DNA of 64,000 nt, taken from the NCBI RefSeq assembly GCF_029207565.1, contig NZ_JANCMW010000006.1:1-64000 (forward strand). The letters are read 5' to 3'. The translations under genes were made by a program, and so were the position numbers. The first letter of the stretch is position 1. Every line of letters begins with the position of its first letter. The notes beneath the pieces were generated by a model, which worked only from the letters and a program-made list of their open reading frames with translations, was not told where the DNA came from and did no database searches. The DNA comes from Marinobacter iranensis. Its GTDB lineage: Bacteria; Pseudomonadota; Gammaproteobacteria; Pseudomonadales; Oleiphilaceae. Below are positions 1 to 6,288 of the stretch, one piece after another.

Positions 1-114
1 ACCGAAGAAGTCCAGGATTATGCCACCCGCTGGCTCTGGCACTACAATCACGAACGACCCAATATGGGACTCGGAGGGATTACCCCTCAACAGAAGTTGG
101 CCATGATGGCCTGA
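1..114 (+). CDS. IS3-family transposase OrfB, C-terminal fragment
   Basis: Frame 1 is open from the first base to TGA at 112-114 (37 residues). The fragment contains the typical end of the DDE integrase core of IS3 OrfB proteins: a WxxxYNxxRPN stretch (residues about 13-21) followed by a G(I)TPxxK block. This is the region just after the catalytic Glu. Family assignment rests on that signature; the particular IS cannot be named. The gene is partial only because the window starts here. Confidence 0.75.
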   Translation, partial: TEEVQDYATRWLWHYNHERPNMGLGGITPQQKLAMMA

Positions 115-152
115 GGTCTACTTTTGAACCCCGTTAAAAATGGGGGGATTAC
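1..152 (+). mobile_element. Right end of an IS3-family insertion sequence (truncated by window start)
   Basis: The window begins inside the transposase gene of an IS3-family element; the stop codon at 112-114 is followed by a short non-coding tail ending in a G-run plus TTACC (about 143-152), which looks like the right terminal repeat. The left end is outside the window, so the exact boundary and target duplication cannot be checked. It abuts a decayed gene end, suggesting insertion into or next to an already degraded gene. Confidence 0.6.
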
Positions 153-153
153 C

Positions 154-270
154 GCTTCTGCTTGTGTGGCGGAGAAAGTGGGGTTCAGAATTGATACCCA
201 TACCAAATACCGTGGCTGGGATGTTCGTATCTACCGCAAACGCCGTATGGTGAAGGCGGCAGCCACTTAG
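154..270 (+). pseudogene. Gene remnant, C-terminal end of an unrecognised protein
   Basis: An open frame runs into TAG at 268-270 and encodes a basic C-terminus (about VRIYRKRRMVKAAAT) with no start codon; its left side merges into the IS3 end. I do not recognise the family. That it was once a real gene end is supported by a second copy of its last codons at 1494-1527, where MVKA(V)AT-stop and downstream bases are repeated with 32 of 34 identities. Both copies are scars rather than expressed genes. Confidence 0.45.
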
Positions 271-279
271 CCTTTGGCA
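246..279 (+). repeat. Scar repeat A, copy 1
   Basis: A 34-bp segment covering the last codons and stop of the unrecognised remnant, repeated at 1494-1527 with two substitutions. The two copies bracket the VOC and DUF899 genes. Confidence 0.8.
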
Positions 280-297
280 AACGCTCCGGTCACATAA

Positions 298-345
298 CTT
301 GCTAATGGAGAGCATGGATGCAATTTCAAACAATCCCGATTATCC
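298..345 (+). repeat. VOC 5'-end repeat, copy 1
   Basis: About 48 bp carrying the ribosome-binding region (GGAGAGC) and first ~9 codons of the VOC gene. Repeated at 2111-2157 with one single-base indel and one substitution, where it is cut off from the rest of the VOC gene and joined to the ABM gene. Confidence 0.85.
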
Positions 346-686
346 GAATTTTTGATGAGGCAAAGGCCAAGGAGTTCTATCTGGAGTTCCTCGGTATGTC
401 GGTGGACTGGGAGCACCGCTTCGGGGAAGACTTTCCCATCTATATGCAGGTTTCCAGAGGTGACCTCGTCTTCCACCTCAGCGAGCATTCAGGGGACTGC
501 ACACCTGGCTCCAAAACGTTCGTGAATACGGATGATCTCGAGGGCCTTTACGATGAAGTAACCTCGCGTGGCTACCGCTACAGTCGCCCGGAAATTACTA
601 CAGCCCCATGGGGCGACAGAATATTCGAGGTGGTAGACCCGTTTTCAAACAGGATTCTGTTCAATGAGCGCACCTCTACCACATAA
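318..686 (+). CDS. VOC/glyoxalase superfamily protein (bleomycin-resistance-like)
   Basis: 122 aa, the length of a single-module vicinal-oxygen-chelate protein. It shows the N-terminal beta strand with IIRIFDEAKAKEFY, the FLG turn, and a C-terminal DDLEGLYDEV helix followed by WGDRIFEVVDPFSNRI, where a metal-ligand Glu would lie in enzymatic members. It resembles the 'glyoxalase superfamily' group related to Ble drug-binding proteins. Substrate is unknown; sequestration or detoxification is an inference. ATG at 318 has GGAGAGC nine bases upstream. First gene of the accessory array; its 5' end is duplicated at 2111-2157. Confidence 0.85.
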   Translation: MQFQTIPIIRIFDEAKAKEFYLEFLGMSVDWEHRFGEDFPIYMQVSRGDLVFHLSEHSGDCTPGSKTFVNTDDLEGLYDEVTSRGYRYSRPEITTAPWGDRIFEVVDPFSNRILFNERTSTT

Positions 687-701
687 CGATGACGCACCTG
701 G

Positions 702-733
702 AGTGGTCGAAATCGATCTTCCCCATTCGACTA
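702..733 (+). repeat. Decayed copy of array element B
   Basis: A 32-bp segment between the VOC and DUF899 genes aligns without gaps to the core of element B (GTCGAAATC ... CCCA-TCGACTA) with about 22 of 32 identities when compared with the 4188-4252 copy. Weaker than the other three copies, but in the same position relative to genes: just upstream of a coding sequence. Confidence 0.4.
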
Positions 734-766
734 GGAAGTACATCTTGAACTAACGAGGACTAGATC

Positions 767-1441
767 ATGACAGCAAGTAAAATTGCACTTCCAAAAGTCG
801 TATCGCATGAAGAGTGGCAAAAGTCGCGCCAGGAGCTACTCGCCAAAGAAAAGAAACTGACGCGAGCGCTGGATGCGCTGGCCGCTGAGCGCCGCAGACT
901 ACCGATGGTACCTGTCGAAGACGATTACGCCTTCACCGGACCCGAGGGTGAGGCATCACTGATTGACCTGTTCCATGGGCGCCGGCAACTGATCGTCTAT
1001 TGCGCAATGCTGGAGCCCGGTGCGGCGCCCTGCATGGGCTGCTCAATGGTTATGGACAATGTTGGCCACAATCTTTCACACGTCAATGCCAGAGATACCA
1101 CCTTCGTGTTCACATCACCGGCACCGCAGAACGAGATTATTGCCCTGCAAAAACGGATGGGCTGGAACGCTCCCTGGTACACGGATCACGGTCGCCGCTT
1201 CGCCGACGCCTTCGATGCGGGGAAGGGGTTTGCCGTCAACGTGTTCATTCGTGATGATGAGGATCGCATATACCGCACATACTTCACCACCGATCGCGGC
1301 GGCGAGCTGTTCGACACCAATTTTAGACTGCTCGACCTCACACCATACGGGCGGCAGGAAGGATGGGAAGACTCTCCCGAAGGCTGGCCGCAAACCCCTC
1401 CGTATGAGTGGTGGCGTTTGCACGACGAATACGGCACTTAG
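767..1441 (+). CDS. DUF899 family thioredoxin-like protein
   Basis: 224 aa, typical of the DUF899 family (thioredoxin-fold proteins of unknown reaction). Visible hallmarks: the N-terminal VVSHEEWQKSRQELLAKEK block, FTGPEGEASLIDLFHGRRQL, a Cys-rich PCMGCSMVMD segment near residue 90, and a C-terminal YEWWRLHDEY motif. The start at 767 has an upstream AACGAGGA. Members often sit beside SRPBCC, DoxX and VOC genes in stress-type clusters, and such genes occur in this array. Function unknown; a redox role is inferred only from the fold. Confidence 0.85.
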   Translation: MTASKIALPKVVSHEEWQKSRQELLAKEKKLTRALDALAAERRRLPMVPVEDDYAFTGPEGEASLIDLFHGRRQLIVYCAMLEPGAAPCMGCSMVMDNVGHNLSHVNARDTTFVFTSPAPQNEIIALQKRMGWNAPWYTDHGRRFADAFDAGKGFAVNVFIRDDEDRIYRTYFTTDRGGELFDTNFRLLDLTPYGRQEGWEDSPEGWPQTPPYEWWRLHDEYGT

Positions 1442-1493
1442 CCGAGCTTGAGAGCTTATGCAGAAGAAACCTCCACGACGGACAAACAAATAG

Positions 1494-1527
1494 TATGGTG
1501 AAGGCGGTAGCCACATAGCCTTTGGCA
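1494..1527 (+). repeat. Scar repeat A, copy 2
   Basis: Second copy (32/34 identities) of the gene-end scar at 246-279, lying just upstream of the GNAT gene. It begins at MVKA of the remnant, so only the last eight codons and stop plus nine downstream bases were copied. Confidence 0.8.
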
Positions 1528-1551
1528 GCCTTAAGGGAGTGAGCGTGTACG

Positions 1552-2118
1552 ATGGAATTGGTAACGAGAAGGTTCATTCTTCGCGATTTCGAGGATGGGG
1601 ATACTGCCGCATTCGAGGCGTACCACAACGATCCGCGCTCTCAGGAATTCTATGGTTCCGAGCAAGCCAATCCCGAGCATGCTCGCGAGCTCATTGGCCT
1701 GTTCAAGGCATGGGCGGCTGAGCAGCCACGGCTGAACTATCAACTCGCCATTATTTTACGGGGCTCTCCCCAGGTACTTGTTGGCTGTTGTGGGCTGCGA
1801 TGTGCGAATGCGGAAGCAGGGACAGCGGAATTGGGAATCGAACTGGCGCCGGAATACTGGGGGCGATACGCCTACGCGGTGGAGGTAATGCAAGCCTTGG
1901 CCATGTTCGGCTTTGATACCCTGGAGCTGCATACCATTTATGGTGGCACTGTCAGTGCGAACTCCCGTATAGCGAGGCTGGTAGAAGCGCTTGGCGCCAC
2001 GGCCATCACACGACCGGCTCCCGACTGGATGTCTAACAAAGGCTGGACCCAGGTTGAATGGCGGATGACCAGACAACAGTGGATTGAACGCGCGCGCACC
2101 GGCCGTATTACTTGCTAA
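1552..2118 (+). CDS. GNAT family N-acetyltransferase (RimJ/RimL type)
   Basis: 188 aa. Starts MELVTRRFILRDFEDGD, the classic opening of the Acetyltransf_3 (RimJ/RimL/SpeG-like) group, followed by acceptor-binding helices, the GCCGLR strand, ELGIELAPEYWGRYAYA with the acetyl-CoA pyrophosphate-binding region, and YGGTVSANSRIARLVEALG. Probably transfers an acetyl group to an amine on a protein or small molecule; substrate not predictable. Its final codons (ITC-stop) lie inside the VOC 5'-end repeat, so the natural C-terminus has probably been altered by that junction. Confidence 0.85.
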   Translation: MELVTRRFILRDFEDGDTAAFEAYHNDPRSQEFYGSEQANPEHARELIGLFKAWAAEQPRLNYQLAIILRGSPQVLVGCCGLRCANAEAGTAELGIELAPEYWGRYAYAVEVMQALAMFGFDTLELHTIYGGTVSANSRIARLVEALGATAITRPAPDWMSNKGWTQVEWRMTRQQWIERARTGRITC

Positions 2119-2157
2119 GGAGAGCATGGATGCAATTTCAAACAATCCCTATTATCC
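2111..2157 (+). repeat. VOC 5'-end repeat, copy 2 (with micro-ORF)
   Basis: A 47-bp near-identical copy of 298-345. It supplies a Shine-Dalgarno-like AAGGAGAGC and an ATG at 2130 that reads the first ten VOC codons, then runs into new sequence and stops at 2175-2177 (15 codons). The micro-ORF overlaps the ABM start at 2170 by eight bases, so it could act as a translationally coupled leader. That is inference; the duplication itself is seen directly. Confidence 0.8.
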
Positions 2158-2169
2158 CTGGAGTGACCA

Positions 2170-2487
2170 ATGTCTGACATCGCCAATACCCCCAAAGCTC
2201 CCTATTACGCCGTTATCTTTAGCAGCCACCGCACAGACGGCGACAACGGCTATGCCGAAATGGCTGAGCGAATGGCTGAATTAGCGGCCCAGCAACCAGG
2301 CTACCTGGGCATGGAGTCTGCCAGGGAGGGCCTGGGCATTACGGTGTCCTACTGGGAAAGCCTTGAGGCCATCCGCAACTGGAAGCAGAACGCGGAGCAT
2401 CAGGAAGCCCAACGGCTTGGCCATCAGCAATGGTATTCCAGTTTTCGGGTTCGGATTGCGAAGGTGGAGCGGGAGTACGGCATTTAA
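2170..2487 (+). CDS. ABM-domain protein (antibiotic biosynthesis monooxygenase fold)
   Basis: 105 aa, one ferredoxin-like ABM module: YAVIFSSHRTDGDNG strand, AERMAELAAQQPGYLGMES, the typical ITVSYWESLEAIRNWK segment, then HQEAQRLGHQQWYSSFRVRIAKVER. Matches the YdhR/'antibiotic biosynthesis monooxygenase' group found as free-standing small proteins; most have no assigned substrate. No ribosome-binding site of its own is obvious, but a micro-ORF with a good site overlaps the start. Pieces of this gene recur at 4169-4185, 5586-5610 and 9135-9161. Confidence 0.85.
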   Translation: MSDIANTPKAPYYAVIFSSHRTDGDNGYAEMAERMAELAAQQPGYLGMESAREGLGITVSYWESLEAIRNWKQNAEHQEAQRLGHQQWYSSFRVRIAKVEREYGI

Positions 2488-2566
2488 GCCGACCGTACCT
2501 TAGGAGCGGCTTTTTGATAGACTGGCAAACAGGACACCGTTGGAAATGCGCACCGGAGGTTGAACG

Positions 2567-2857
2567 ATGGACAGAAAGCGAGCTCTTGAATTGCTCACTC
2601 ACAGCAAGCCTGATCTGGAGGCCCGTTTTGGCGTAACCCAGTTGGCGCTGTTTGGCTCCACCGCCCGCGATACAGCAACTAGCAACAGCGACATTGATGT
2701 GCTGGTGGCCTTCGACGGCCCGGCTACCTCTAAGCGTTATTTTGGCGTGCAATTCTATCTGGAAGATCTGCTCGGCTGCCCTGTCGACCTGGTTACCGAA
2801 AAAGCCTTACGCCCAGAGCTACGTCCGTACGTTGAAAGGGAGCAAGTACGTGTCTGA
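2567..2857 (+). CDS. mntA: MntA-type nucleotidyltransferase antitoxin
   Basis: 96 aa minimal nucleotidyltransferase. The catalytic signature GS-x10-DxD is complete: Gly30-Ser31 followed by Asp42 and Asp44. In MntA/HepT systems this protein neutralises the HEPN toxin by adding AMP residues to a tyrosine near its active site. It overlaps the following HEPN gene by eight bases, the standard arrangement. The gene sits between the ABM gene and an array element B copy, so it appears to be one unit of the array. Confidence 0.9.
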   Translation: MDRKRALELLTHSKPDLEARFGVTQLALFGSTARDTATSNSDIDVLVAFDGPATSKRYFGVQFYLEDLLGCPVDLVTEKALRPELRPYVEREQVRV

Positions 2858-3218
2858 TAACTTCCAGCGTGAATGGCATTTCTACCTGAGCGATATGATC
2901 GAATTTGCCGAAAAGGTGCTGACTTACACCAAAGGGCTCGATCAAGCCGGGTTCGTGGAAAACGAACTGACCTATGACGCCACACTTCGAAACCTGGAAC
3001 TGATCGGAGAAGCTGCCACACACATCCCTAGCGAAGTACGGAATGCCCACCCGGAAATACCGTGGCGAATGATTATTGCGACCAGAAATCGTCTGATTCA
3101 TGGTTATCTTGGTATCGATGACGACACGCTCTGGAGCATCATCCAGGACGACGTTCCCGAGTTACTTCCCCTGCTTGGGGCATTAAGAGCTGAAGCAGCA
3201 AAGCCCGGGAAAGGTTGA
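2850..3218 (+). CDS. hepT: HepT-like HEPN ribonuclease toxin
   Basis: 122 aa when started at the GTG at 2850, which overlaps the mntA stop and puts the conserved N-terminus in place; longer upstream reading has no similarity to the family. The all-alpha HEPN fold shows RNLELIGEA (residues 47-55) and the RNase motif R-x4-H-x-Y at Arg79, His84, Tyr86. Tyr86 is the expected target of AMPylation by MntA. Known members cleave RNA and arrest growth. All active-site residues are intact, so the module is likely functional. Confidence 0.9.
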   Translation: MSDNFQREWHFYLSDMIEFAEKVLTYTKGLDQAGFVENELTYDATLRNLELIGEAATHIPSEVRNAHPEIPWRMIIATRNRLIHGYLGIDDDTLWSIIQDDVPELLPLLGALRAEAAKPGKG

Positions 3219-3334
3219 TTTTATCCATCAATTTCCAGTTCGCATTTGGCGTGGACTGCGTAATGGGCCCCCATTTACCTCGTGGATGGAAATCTAGCTG
3301 AACAACAGCAGTGAAATCGGGACAGGTTTATTTT

Positions 3335-3395
3335 CTTACCGCATCAAAAAAATCGCACGATTGTCGAAAACCGCGGTGCCCAGAATATGGTAAAC
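3335..3395 (+). repeat. Array element B, copy 1 (hepT / aadA junction)
   Basis: Begins CTTACCGCATC, continues through an A-run, CGCACGATTGTCGAAAA and CGCGGTGCCC, and ends at GGTAAAC. It matches the copies at 4188-4252 and 5610-5667. The last bases (ATGGTAAAC) are also the first three codons of the AadA-like gene, so the element reaches into the coding sequence. Confidence 0.8.
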
Positions 3396-4166
3396 CCGGA
3401 GATACCAAACGAAGTAAAACAAGCACTGTCACTCGTTGAACTTGTGCTTGATGACTCGATCGTCGGTATTTATCTCTTCGGCTCTGCTGTCGTTGGTGGT
3501 TTAAAGCGTGACAGCGACTTAGATATGTTGGTTGCCGTTTCTGACCCTCCTACCTTTGAGCAAAGGAAGTCCCTTGTTGCTCAGTTGATGAGCGTATCCG
3601 GCGCGATTGGAAACTCAAAAGCCATCAGGCCGTTAGAGCTGACGGTGATAACGGTCTCTGATGTTGTTCCCTGGCAATTTCCGCCCCGCGCTGAGTTCGT
3701 ATACGGTGAGTGGTTACGAGAGCAATTTGAGGCCGGTAGCGTCCCGGAGCCAGTCTGCGATCCTGATCTTGCAATTGTTCTGAAACAGGTGATCGATCAC
3801 AGCCTGCCGCTGTATGGAAGCGATGCTGCTGAACTTTTCGAGCCAGTGCCAGTAGCGGATCTTCGACGGGCCATCAGTGATTCTTTGCCGAGCCTTCTGG
3901 CAGGGGCCGCAGGTGATGAACGTAATGTCGTTTTGACCTTATCACGTATGTGGCTGACGACTGCCACTGGCGATATCGCCCCAAAAGATGCTGGGGCGGA
4001 GTGGGCGGAAAAGCAAGTACCTACTGACCACGCAAGGCTATTGAAGTATGCGCGAGAAGGTTACCTGGGAATAATTGAGGATCGATGGGAGGAGAAGCAG
4101 GAGGGTTTCGAAGCGCTTGTTTCCTATATGAAAAACTCAATTAAGGAGTGCCTTGATGCTCCGTAG
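3387..4166 (+). CDS. aadA: AadA-like aminoglycoside (3'')(9) adenylyltransferase
   Basis: 259 aa, the usual AadA length. N-terminal nucleotidyltransferase: LFGSAVVGGLKRDSDLDMLV with Gly32-Ser33 and Asp44/Asp46 for metal; RPLELTV with Glu84, corresponding to the catalytic Glu87 of Salmonella AadA; GEW with Trp109 and GDERNV with Asp177, matching the streptomycin/spectinomycin-contacting Trp112 and Asp182. The C-terminal helical domain has VLTLSRMWLTTATGDIAPKDAGAEWA. It should adenylate streptomycin and/or spectinomycin, though divergence from clinical alleles leaves activity untested. Flanked on both sides by element B, like a cassette. The first three codons lie in element B. Confidence 0.85.
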   Translation: MVNPEIPNEVKQALSLVELVLDDSIVGIYLFGSAVVGGLKRDSDLDMLVAVSDPPTFEQRKSLVAQLMSVSGAIGNSKAIRPLELTVITVSDVVPWQFPPRAEFVYGEWLREQFEAGSVPEPVCDPDLAIVLKQVIDHSLPLYGSDAAELFEPVPVADLRRAISDSLPSLLAGAAGDERNVVLTLSRMWLTTATGDIAPKDAGAEWAEKQVPTDHARLLKYAREGYLGIIEDRWEEKQEGFEALVSYMKNSIKECLDAP

Positions 4167-4168
4167 GA

Positions 4169-4252
4169 AGTACGGCATTTAAGCCATCTTACCGCATCGA
4201 AAAAACCGCACGATTGTCGAAATCCGCGGTGCCCAATCGACTATTGGTAAAC
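4169..4252 (+). repeat. ABM 3'-end fragment joined to array element B, copy 2
   Basis: Bases 4169-4185 (AGTACGGCATTTAAGCC) duplicate the end of the ABM gene including its stop (2474-2490). Element B follows at 4188-4252, ending GGTAAAC. The junction sequence GCCATCTT is shared with the 5586-5667 copy, suggesting an ancestral unit in which an ABM gene was followed by element B. Confidence 0.8.
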
Positions 4253-4305
4253 AGCAGTTAGTGCCCACTGCGGTAAGTCCATTGCCAACCACGAGGAGTC
4301 ACCCG

Positions 4306-4713
4306 ATGAACATCACCGTTGAAACTGTCGTCAACGCCCCCGTCGAAAAAGTCTGGAGTGCCTACACAACGCCGAACGATATCAAGCAGTGGAATGCCGC
4401 GTCGGAAGACTGGCACACAACCGAATCCACTGTCGAGTTGCGCGTAGGCGGGGCATTCTCATCACGCATGGAAGCCAAAGACGGCAGCTTCGGCTTCGAC
4501 TTTTCCGGAACCTACACTAAGATCGTTCCTAACGAGCTGATTGAGTATTCGTTTGGAGACCGCTCTGCTTTGGTCGAGTTTGTCTCTGGCGCAACCGGTG
4601 TCACTGTGCGTGTCACGTTCGAGGCTGAATCCGAGAATTCTGTGGAAGATCAGCGCCAGGGATGGCAAGCCATCCTGGATAATTTTGCCAGGTACGTTGA
4701 AGCTCGCCAGTAA
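4306..4713 (+). CDS. SRPBCC (AHSA1-like) family protein
   Basis: 135 aa from the ATG at 4306, which is preceded by GAGGAG; an upstream ATG at 4261 has no such site. Typical AHSA1/START-like small protein: NITVETVVNAPVEKVWSAYT, IKQWNAAS, then alternating strands with GGAFSSRMEAKDGSFGFDFSG and a C-terminal helix QRQGWQAILDNFARYVE. Binds a hydrophobic ligand in related structures; ligand unknown here. A stand-alone gene between element B and a truncated DUF486 gene end. Confidence 0.85.
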   Translation: MNITVETVVNAPVEKVWSAYTTPNDIKQWNAASEDWHTTESTVELRVGGAFSSRMEAKDGSFGFDFSGTYTKIVPNELIEYSFGDRSALVEFVSGATGVTVRVTFEAESENSVEDQRQGWQAILDNFARYVEARQ

Positions 4714-4715
4714 AA

Positions 4716-4877
4716 CGTTTGGGGCAACTGAAGATCCTTCAGGAGATCATTACGCTCAGCGTGGTTGTGCTTTTCGCCATACTTTATATGAAGGAATCGC
4801 TGAGACTGGATTATCTGTGGGCGGGCCTCTGCATGGTGGGGGCGGCGTATTTCATCTTCCGTGGGGAAGTTGCATAG
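4716..4877 (+). pseudogene. DUF486/DMT-family membrane protein, C-terminal remnant
   Basis: Immediately after the SRPBCC stop, a frame without a start encodes about 53 residues ending at TAG 4875-4877. It shows QLKILQEIITLSVVVLFA, YMKESLRLDYLWAGLCMVGA and FIFRG, the characteristic last two helices of DUF486 (EamA-like transporter) proteins of ~115 aa. The N-terminal half is missing. The break point lies two bases after the SRPBCC stop, so this is a recombination junction. Confidence 0.7.
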
Positions 4878-4951
4878 CAAGGCTGGGCATGGAATTCGCC
4901 CAGGCGGATACACATTAGTGAAATTATATTTTTTCCTAAACCGTTTTAAGA

Positions 4952-5067
4952 GAAATTATAGTTTCAATAAAGGTAGAATCCTGTCGCTACTAGCGCTAAT
5001 TCCTTGAAAAGGACATTAAGAGAAGTCATAATTTCTCTTAACCGCATTTATGCGAAACTATAGTTGC
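4952..5067 (+). promoter_or_regulatory. Promoter with three HipB-type operators (orphan hipB)
   Basis: Three related inverted repeats lie in this AT-rich stretch: GAAATTATAGTTTC (4952-4965), GAAGTCATAATTTC (5022-5035) and GAAACTATAGTTGC (5054-5067). A promoter candidate, TTGAAA at 5004-5009, 17 bases, CATAAT at 5027-5032, has its -10 inside the second site, as expected for autorepression. The third site ends seven bases before the ATG at 5074. The same half-site style occurs upstream of the intact hipBA at 48812-48887. Confidence 0.65.
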
Positions 5068-5073
5068 ATTAAT

Positions 5074-5373
5074 ATGAAACGCCGATACCCGATATCCGTT
5101 CAAAAAGCGCTGAAAAAGCTCGGCGCTGATTTACGGATGGCCAGAAAGCGACGCCCCATAAAAGCCGCCACCATGGCTGAGCGCATGGGGGTCAGCGCGC
5201 CCACTCTTAGAAAAATTGAAAATGGCGACCCTACCGTGCAGTTAGGACACCTCGCTCAAGCCCTTTTCGTTTTACAGATGCTTGACGGCCTGTCCGATCT
5301 TGCCGCTACTGAAAACGATGAAATAGGCCTAATGTTAGAGGAGGAACGGCTGCCACAGCGCGTCAGGTATTAA
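5074..5373 (+). CDS. hipB: HipB-like XRE family antitoxin/repressor (orphan)
   Basis: 99 aa from ATG 5074; an in-frame ATG at 5050 would put the start before an operator, so 5074 is preferred. Helix-turn-helix at residues about 15-65: LGADLRMARKRRPIKAATMAERMGVSAPTLRKIENG, with an acidic tail after residue 75. This is the XRE subgroup that precedes hipA-like kinases. Only a short hipA stump follows, so the antitoxin seems to have lost its toxin. It might still repress its own promoter or cross-talk with the intact HipBA at 48.9 kb. Confidence 0.8.
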   Translation: MKRRYPISVQKALKKLGADLRMARKRRPIKAATMAERMGVSAPTLRKIENGDPTVQLGHLAQALFVLQMLDGLSDLAATENDEIGLMLEEERLPQRVRY

Positions 5374-5381
5374 GGGGCCCT

Positions 5382-5558
5382 CAATTCCCGCACGATAAAC
5401 CTATATTCAATGCCTTCAGCGACTCTGCACCGGATCGCTGGGGGCGTTACCTCGTCGTGCGCCAGGAGAAGCATCAGTACATGGAGACCGACTTTGAGCA
5501 TGCCGACATGGATCTGGCGCTCAAGTTTGGCAAACCGGTCAAAGGAACGTCGCGCTAA
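5382..5558 (+). pseudogene. hipA: hipA stump fused to another gene fragment
   Basis: Right after the hipB stop, an open frame without a start encodes FNAFSDSAPDRWGR, a hallmark of the N-terminal region of HipA-family kinases. After that the sequence no longer resembles HipA and ends, at TAA 5556-5558, with a tail (ADMDLALKFGKPVKGTSR) I cannot assign. The kinase core (Gly-rich loop, catalytic Asp, DFG-like motif) is absent. Reading: deletion of most of hipA with fusion to a second gene end. Confidence 0.6.
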
Positions 5559-5585
5559 CGCCGGGTCAGAGCTTGGCAGCACCTC

Positions 5586-5667
5586 CAGGAAGCCCAGCGG
5601 CTTGGCCATCTTTCCGCATCGAAAAAAATCGCACGATTGTCGAAAATCGCGGTGCCCGATCGACTAC
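5586..5667 (+). repeat. ABM internal fragment joined to array element B, copy 3
   Basis: Bases 5586-5610 duplicate ABM codons for QEAQRLGH (2401-2425, one mismatch). They run directly into element B (5610-5667), ending CGATCGACTACC. Compared with copy 2, the ABM 3' end has been deleted between two GGCCATC/GCCATC sites, which looks like microhomology-mediated loss. Confidence 0.8.
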
Positions 5668-5718
5668 CCAATGAGTCTATCGAAGATTTTTTATGAAACA
5701 ACGATCGGGAGAAACACC

Positions 5719-6111
5719 ATGAAATACATGCTGCTGGCCTACGGAAACGAAGAAAAGTTCAACCAGATGAGCAAAGACGAGCTGGCCGAGATTGGGGAGA
5801 AGTGCAAACGCTTCGACGCCGAGATGCAGGCGGCTGGCGAGGTCACATGGGGCGGAAGCCTGAGCTGGGGCTCGAAGGCGATGCGCCTCAAGGACGGCAA
5901 ACTGACGGTTACCGACGGGCCGTTCGTGGAAACCAAGGAGGTTGTGGGCGGCGTGGTGATCATCGAAGCGCCGGACTTCGACGCTGCGGTGAGGCTCGCC
6001 TCGCTACACCCGGCAGCGCGCATGGGCGAGGAACTGGGCTGGGGCATCGAACTCCGCCCGATGGACTACTGCCCTGCGATCCGCGAGGCGGAGGCCGCGC
6101 GCGGCGAGTAG
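5719..6111 (+). CDS. YCII-related (DGPF domain) protein
   Basis: 130 aa. Opens MKYMLLAYGNEEKF and carries VTDGPFVETKEVVGGV, the defining DGPF motif, then a ferredoxin-like core with FDAAVRLASLHPAARMG. These YCII-related proteins often accompany ECF sigma factors or SRPBCC genes; biochemical function is not established. ATG 5719 is preceded by GGGAGAAACACC. Last gene of the array, directly downstream of element B copy 3. Confidence 0.9.
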   Translation: MKYMLLAYGNEEKFNQMSKDELAEIGEKCKRFDAEMQAAGEVTWGGSLSWGSKAMRLKDGKLTVTDGPFVETKEVVGGVVIIEAPDFDAAVRLASLHPAARMGEELGWGIELRPMDYCPAIREAEAARGE

Positions 6112-6288
6112 GCCTAGCTTCGGACTCGACGAAAACCCGAAAACCGGGACAAAGCCGGGAATATCCAGAAGTTCAAGATGGGGGAGAACAACCGCTGCCT
6201 TCACCCTTGACGTGTTGCCAGATTAATTACATTCAATTAATCTTTTCATCTTCAAACGACTGGCACTCCATCAAAGGGATATTGATAA

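Noticed and set aside
118..333. Minus-strand 71-codon frame at the left edge
   Set aside because: Covers IS end, gene scar and VOC leader; its similarity to another minus-strand frame (1756-2145) only reflects the duplicated VOC 5' segment.
2652..2849. Upstream extension of the hepT frame over mntA
   Set aside because: Lies entirely inside mntA in another frame; family N-terminus begins at GTG 2850.
3311..3334. GTGAAATCGGGACAGGTTTA-like sequence before element B
   Set aside because: Resembles leaders of REP-associated IS200-like transposases, but no such gene or inverted REP pair is present.
298..6111. Canonical attC sites in the array
   Set aside because: No paired RYYYAAC/GTTRRRY core sites with the expected spacing were seen at gene boundaries; reported as an attC-less array instead.
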